Part shown: positions 63,747 to 64,000 of the stretch, one piece after another | Layout of the letters: each line of letters starts with the position of its first letter | How positions within the stretch are numbered: the first letter of the stretch is position 1 | Source: Phoronis australis | Taxonomy: Eukaryota; Phoronida; Phoronidae | Length of the DNA: 64,000 nt | NCBI GenBank assembly: GCA_002633005.1 | Contig: NMRA01000232.1 | Coordinates: forward strand, 548,866 to 612,865 | Direction of reading: 5' to 3' | The notes under the pieces: model-generated | What the model saw: only the letters and a program-made list of their open reading frames with translations | Told to the model about the DNA's origin: nothing | The model's database searches: none | Translations under genes and position numbers: made by a program

Positions 63747-64000
63747 CTGTTGGGAAGAAAAGGGGAAACTTCACAACTGAGTGGCAAAACAATGCACCTT
63801 CTATGCAAACTGAGACTTGGAATAGACACGCTAAGTGACTGCAACAAGTCATGCTACACTATTCAAATATGTCTCTACAGCCAAGACATGTTTCAGTTAA
63901 AAAGTCGCAAACTGAAACGTCAAGTACACGCAGTATTCAGCAAAGTGATACAAAACAGCACTGTCAAAGAAGGTGTCTACTTAGACAGCTGGAGATTTCG

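Noticed and set aside
63554-63838. 94-codon plus Ser-rich frame
   Set aside because: Antisense shadow of the Glu/Arg-rich ERM helix exon.

Overview
The window is nuclear DNA from an intron-rich, non-vertebrate animal. Five conserved metazoan protein genes can be rebuilt exon by exon with matching splice phases: a type 1 cystatin (stefin), WDTC1, PAAF1, LYRM2 and the C-terminal half of an ezrin/radixin/moesin (ERM) protein. A tRNA-Gly(GCC) and an ankyrin-repeat gene are also present. As far as I recall the human genes, intron positions agree well with them, which suggests a slowly evolving lineage (for example an invertebrate deuterostome, a lophotrochozoan or a cnidarian). The sequence alone does not fix the phylum.

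Layout. 0-1 kb: end of a Penelope-like retroelement (minus) carrying a GIY-YIG endonuclease fragment. 2.87-2.94 kb: tRNA-Gly (minus). 3.45-7.64 kb: three-exon cystatin (plus). 11.5-23.9 kb: WDTC1 (minus, 12 exons found, first coding exon not found). 25.2-37.3 kb: PAAF1 (plus, all 11 coding exons found, 395 aa). WDTC1 and PAAF1 are head to head around about 25.2 kb. 39.3-40.2 kb: ankyrin-repeat protein (minus). 40.2-48 kb: no gene recognised; mostly diverged repeats and two MITEs. 48.05-48.5 kb: minisatellite. 48.8-50.7 kb: LYRM2 (minus, three exons). 51.7-53.8 kb: cluster of short inverted-repeat elements. 55.5-63.75 kb: ERM C-terminal half (minus); its FERM domain lies beyond the right edge.

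How the genes relate. They are ordinary housekeeping genes. The one suggestive pairing is WDTC1 (a WD40-TPR substrate receptor of CUL4-DDB1 ubiquitin ligases) divergent from PAAF1 (Rpn14-type factor that binds the proteasomal ATPases); both belong to the ubiquitin-proteasome system.

The non-coding part is rich in transposable elements. PAAF1 intron 2 holds a nest: a long-TIR MITE split by a Tx1/L1-like LINE fragment and an inverted-repeat element with hammerhead-like motifs, which itself holds a TTAA-flanked piggyBac-type MITE. Other short TIR families recur in the window. I see no bacterial-type operon, CRISPR array or novel defence system. The most interesting points are the Ser/Pro-rich linker exon and 21-nt microexon of the ERM gene, the nested elements, and the hammerhead-like motifs.
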